From positions 994,616 through 1,012,900 of the forward strand of contig ML769385.1 in the NCBI GenBank assembly GCA_009733575.1: a DNA stretch of 18,285 bases, read 5' to 3'. Position 1 is the first letter of the stretch. Each line of letters starts with the position of its first letter. Shown piece after piece: positions 17,222 to 18,285 of the stretch. The notes beneath the pieces are model-generated. The model had not been told where the DNA came from and made no database searches. It saw nothing but the letters and a program-made list of their open reading frames with translations. Source of the stretch: Gymnopus androsaceus JB14 (taxonomy: Eukaryota; Basidiomycota; Agaricomycetes; Agaricales; Omphalotaceae). The position numbers were made by a program, and so were the translations under genes.

Positions 17222-17630
17222 AACTAATATGCATGTATAAAACAACCTCGGAGTGTATCCCCAGTGAAAAGTGACACGTCTGAGATCGAGCACGACGGAG
17301 TGAAAAATGGCCCACGAAATTTCTTGACGGCACTCGATCGACCTTGACCTGGCTTGAAATTTTGCCAAACTTTCAAGCCAGATTGAGCACAGACCAGGGA
17401 AACTAACTGAAGGGTTTTGCCTCAATATGGCTTGATCTTGTAATTGTTACTGTAGTCAATTGTACGCTCCATATAATACAACATTCATTTTCATAGTTAT
17501 AAGCGTACAATGGTTGCTAGACTATCACTATGTATACAAGTTATTCATTTCAATACTATTCAGAAGCTATCGAGCATTTTGGTGAGTTATCGCTATATTC
17601 AGAGCAGCGAGAATGGAAACTTACGAGGTA
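17222..17630. other. Intergenic region with two small hairpins
   Basis: Contains ctggcttgaaa/tttcaagccag (17349-17381, 11 bp perfect stem, 11 nt loop) and attgtacgct/agcgtacaat (17459-17511, 10 bp arms). No gene is convincing. The minus frame at 17207-17425 covers the first hairpin and lacks support. Confidence 0.5.
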
Positions 17631-18035
17631 CTACAGCTTGGACTGTAATATCACCAGAGCCCTGCAAGTGCATCCCGTGAATACATGAATATAAATGAAA
17701 GTACTCAGCTTGTCGTGTTCAGGCAGTGGATTGTTGCGTTCAGGAGACAGATTGTCGCGTTCGGGAGGTAGATAATTGCGTTCTTCGTTAGGCTAGAATA
17801 TAAAACTTCGTGAGTAATAAAAATCATTCAGTGCAAAGCCACATACATGTAACAGTGGCTCTCCATTCTCCTCATTCCCAGATCCCTTCTTTGGGCGACG
17901 GCGAATACGCGTAGAATGATTAGCTGAGGCTGCTGAGCTAGCGTTGGGCTGATTGCGGTATGATGCGTGCTCCTCATATGTTCGTCTCGAGACACTTTTG
18001 CGGACCTTGCAGTATCGAGGACAATCGCAAAACAT
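17631..18035 (-). CDS. N-terminal part of a Tnp2/CACTA-like transposon protein
   Basis: Minus-strand ATG at 18033-18035 opens FCDCPRYCKVRKSVSRRTYE followed by EHASYR. This CxCPxYC...VSxRTYxxH arrangement is characteristic, as I know it, of the N-terminus of agaricomycete Tnp2-type transposases, where it probably forms a small zinc-binding unit. A basic stretch RIRRRPKKG follows. Exon 1 is 17847-18035; a 54 nt intron (gtatgt to attctag) leads to exon 2 at 17792, which reads PNEER and then heptad-like PPERDNLSPERNN repeats. It stays open to TAG 17631-17633, for 116 residues in total. The large catalytic part of Tnp2 is not visible further left, so the copy is truncated or continues through exons I cannot recognise. 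The upstream subterminal repeats support a transposon origin. Confidence 0.5.
17710..17793 (-). repeat. 21 bp in-frame tandem repeat, four units
   Basis: Units 17710-17730, 17731-17751, 17752-17772 and a weaker 17773-17793 share ttg(t)(c/t)gcgttc(a/g)gga. On the minus strand each encodes a seven-residue unit of the type (L/P)(S/P)PER(D/N)N, so length changes keep the frame. Confidence 0.85.
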
Positions 18036-18049
18036 CAGAAAAAACTGTT

Positions 18050-18285
18050 TTGGGCCCAGGAGGATCTAAGGTTACCTAGTCCTCTTAGGCAACCTGAGGC
18101 ATCCTAATTGGCCCAGGAAAAAGGGTAAAACTTTGGACACCTCAGGTATCCTAGTCATCCTAGGTGTCCTGGGAGATCCTGGGATGTCCTGGGGCATCCT
18201 GGGGCATCCTGGGGCATCCTGAGGCATCCTAGGATCAAAGTTCCATCCCAGGATGCCTCAGGATGCCCCAGGATGCCCCAGGATG
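18050..18285. repeat. Subterminal repeats of a CACTA-like element, with long hairpin
   Basis: Many 10 bp units ggggcatcct or gaggcatcct, sparser and degenerate at 18060-18180, tight at 18191-18230. Arms 18195-18235 and 18245-18285 are reverse complements over 41 bp with one mismatch and a 9 nt loop. The right arm is cut by the window edge, so the array goes on. Dense short direct and inverted repeats directly upstream of a Tnp2-like start codon are what CACTA elements carry as transposase-binding sites. Confidence 0.75.

Noticed and set aside
18050..18285. CRISPR-like array
   Set aside because: The 10 bp units have no unique spacers and form an inverted hairpin; this is a transposon subterminal repeat in a fungal context.

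Overview
The window looks like repeat-rich accessory DNA from a mushroom-forming basidiomycete (Agaricomycetes). Evidence for this is a DUF6534 membrane-protein gene split into many short exons by ~50-70 nt GT-AG introns, a FunK1-type kinase relic, the 3' end of a Tad-like LINE ORF2, a Tnp2/CACTA-like transposon N-terminus, and dense small DNA transposons. I cannot name the species. There is no rRNA gene, intact tRNA gene or CRISPR array.

Layout. (1) 1-1469 is the 3' half of a DUF6534 gene (copy A). (2) 1509-4387 is a 2.9 kb insertion with short TIRs. It carries an imperfect tandem repeat (2520-3660), itself hit by a mariner-type MITE (2841-2918) and a hAT-type MITE (2985-3516). (3) 4388-4610 resumes the sequence flanking copy A. 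(4) 4611-6120 is a degenerate low-copy repeat with coding traces, split by a 5'-truncated LINE (5173-5859). (5) 6499-7835 is a broken FunK1 kinase. (6) 8583-10380 holds more copies of the degenerate repeat, mostly inverted, with a 254 bp MITE. (7) 10510-12626 is DUF6534 copy B, full length but damaged, followed by the same 3' flank as copy A, here carrying another 254 bp MITE (12835-13088). (8) 13600-14277 is a tRNA-derived SINE-like unit on the minus strand, split by a 414 bp foldback element of CACTA type. (9) 14267-15424 is an unrecognised seven-exon gene on the minus strand with consistent splice phases. (10) 15543-16390 holds a charged coding-like stretch on the plus strand. (11) 16761-17221 is a small four-exon candidate gene with a hydrophobic N-terminus. 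(12) 17631-18285 is the 5' end of a Tnp2-like transposon gene on the minus strand, with GGATGCC-type subterminal repeats running off the window.

The most informative feature is the duplicated DUF6534 block. Each copy serves as the empty site for an insertion in the other. This shows that elements with termini CATCAGCAAAACC inserted cleanly with 2 bp target duplications (CT and AA). Other repeats in the window act as empty sites for the LINE and roughly for a third MITE. The genes do not form a pathway. They are a survivor or relic set (membrane protein, kinase, unknown proteins) in a transposon nest.
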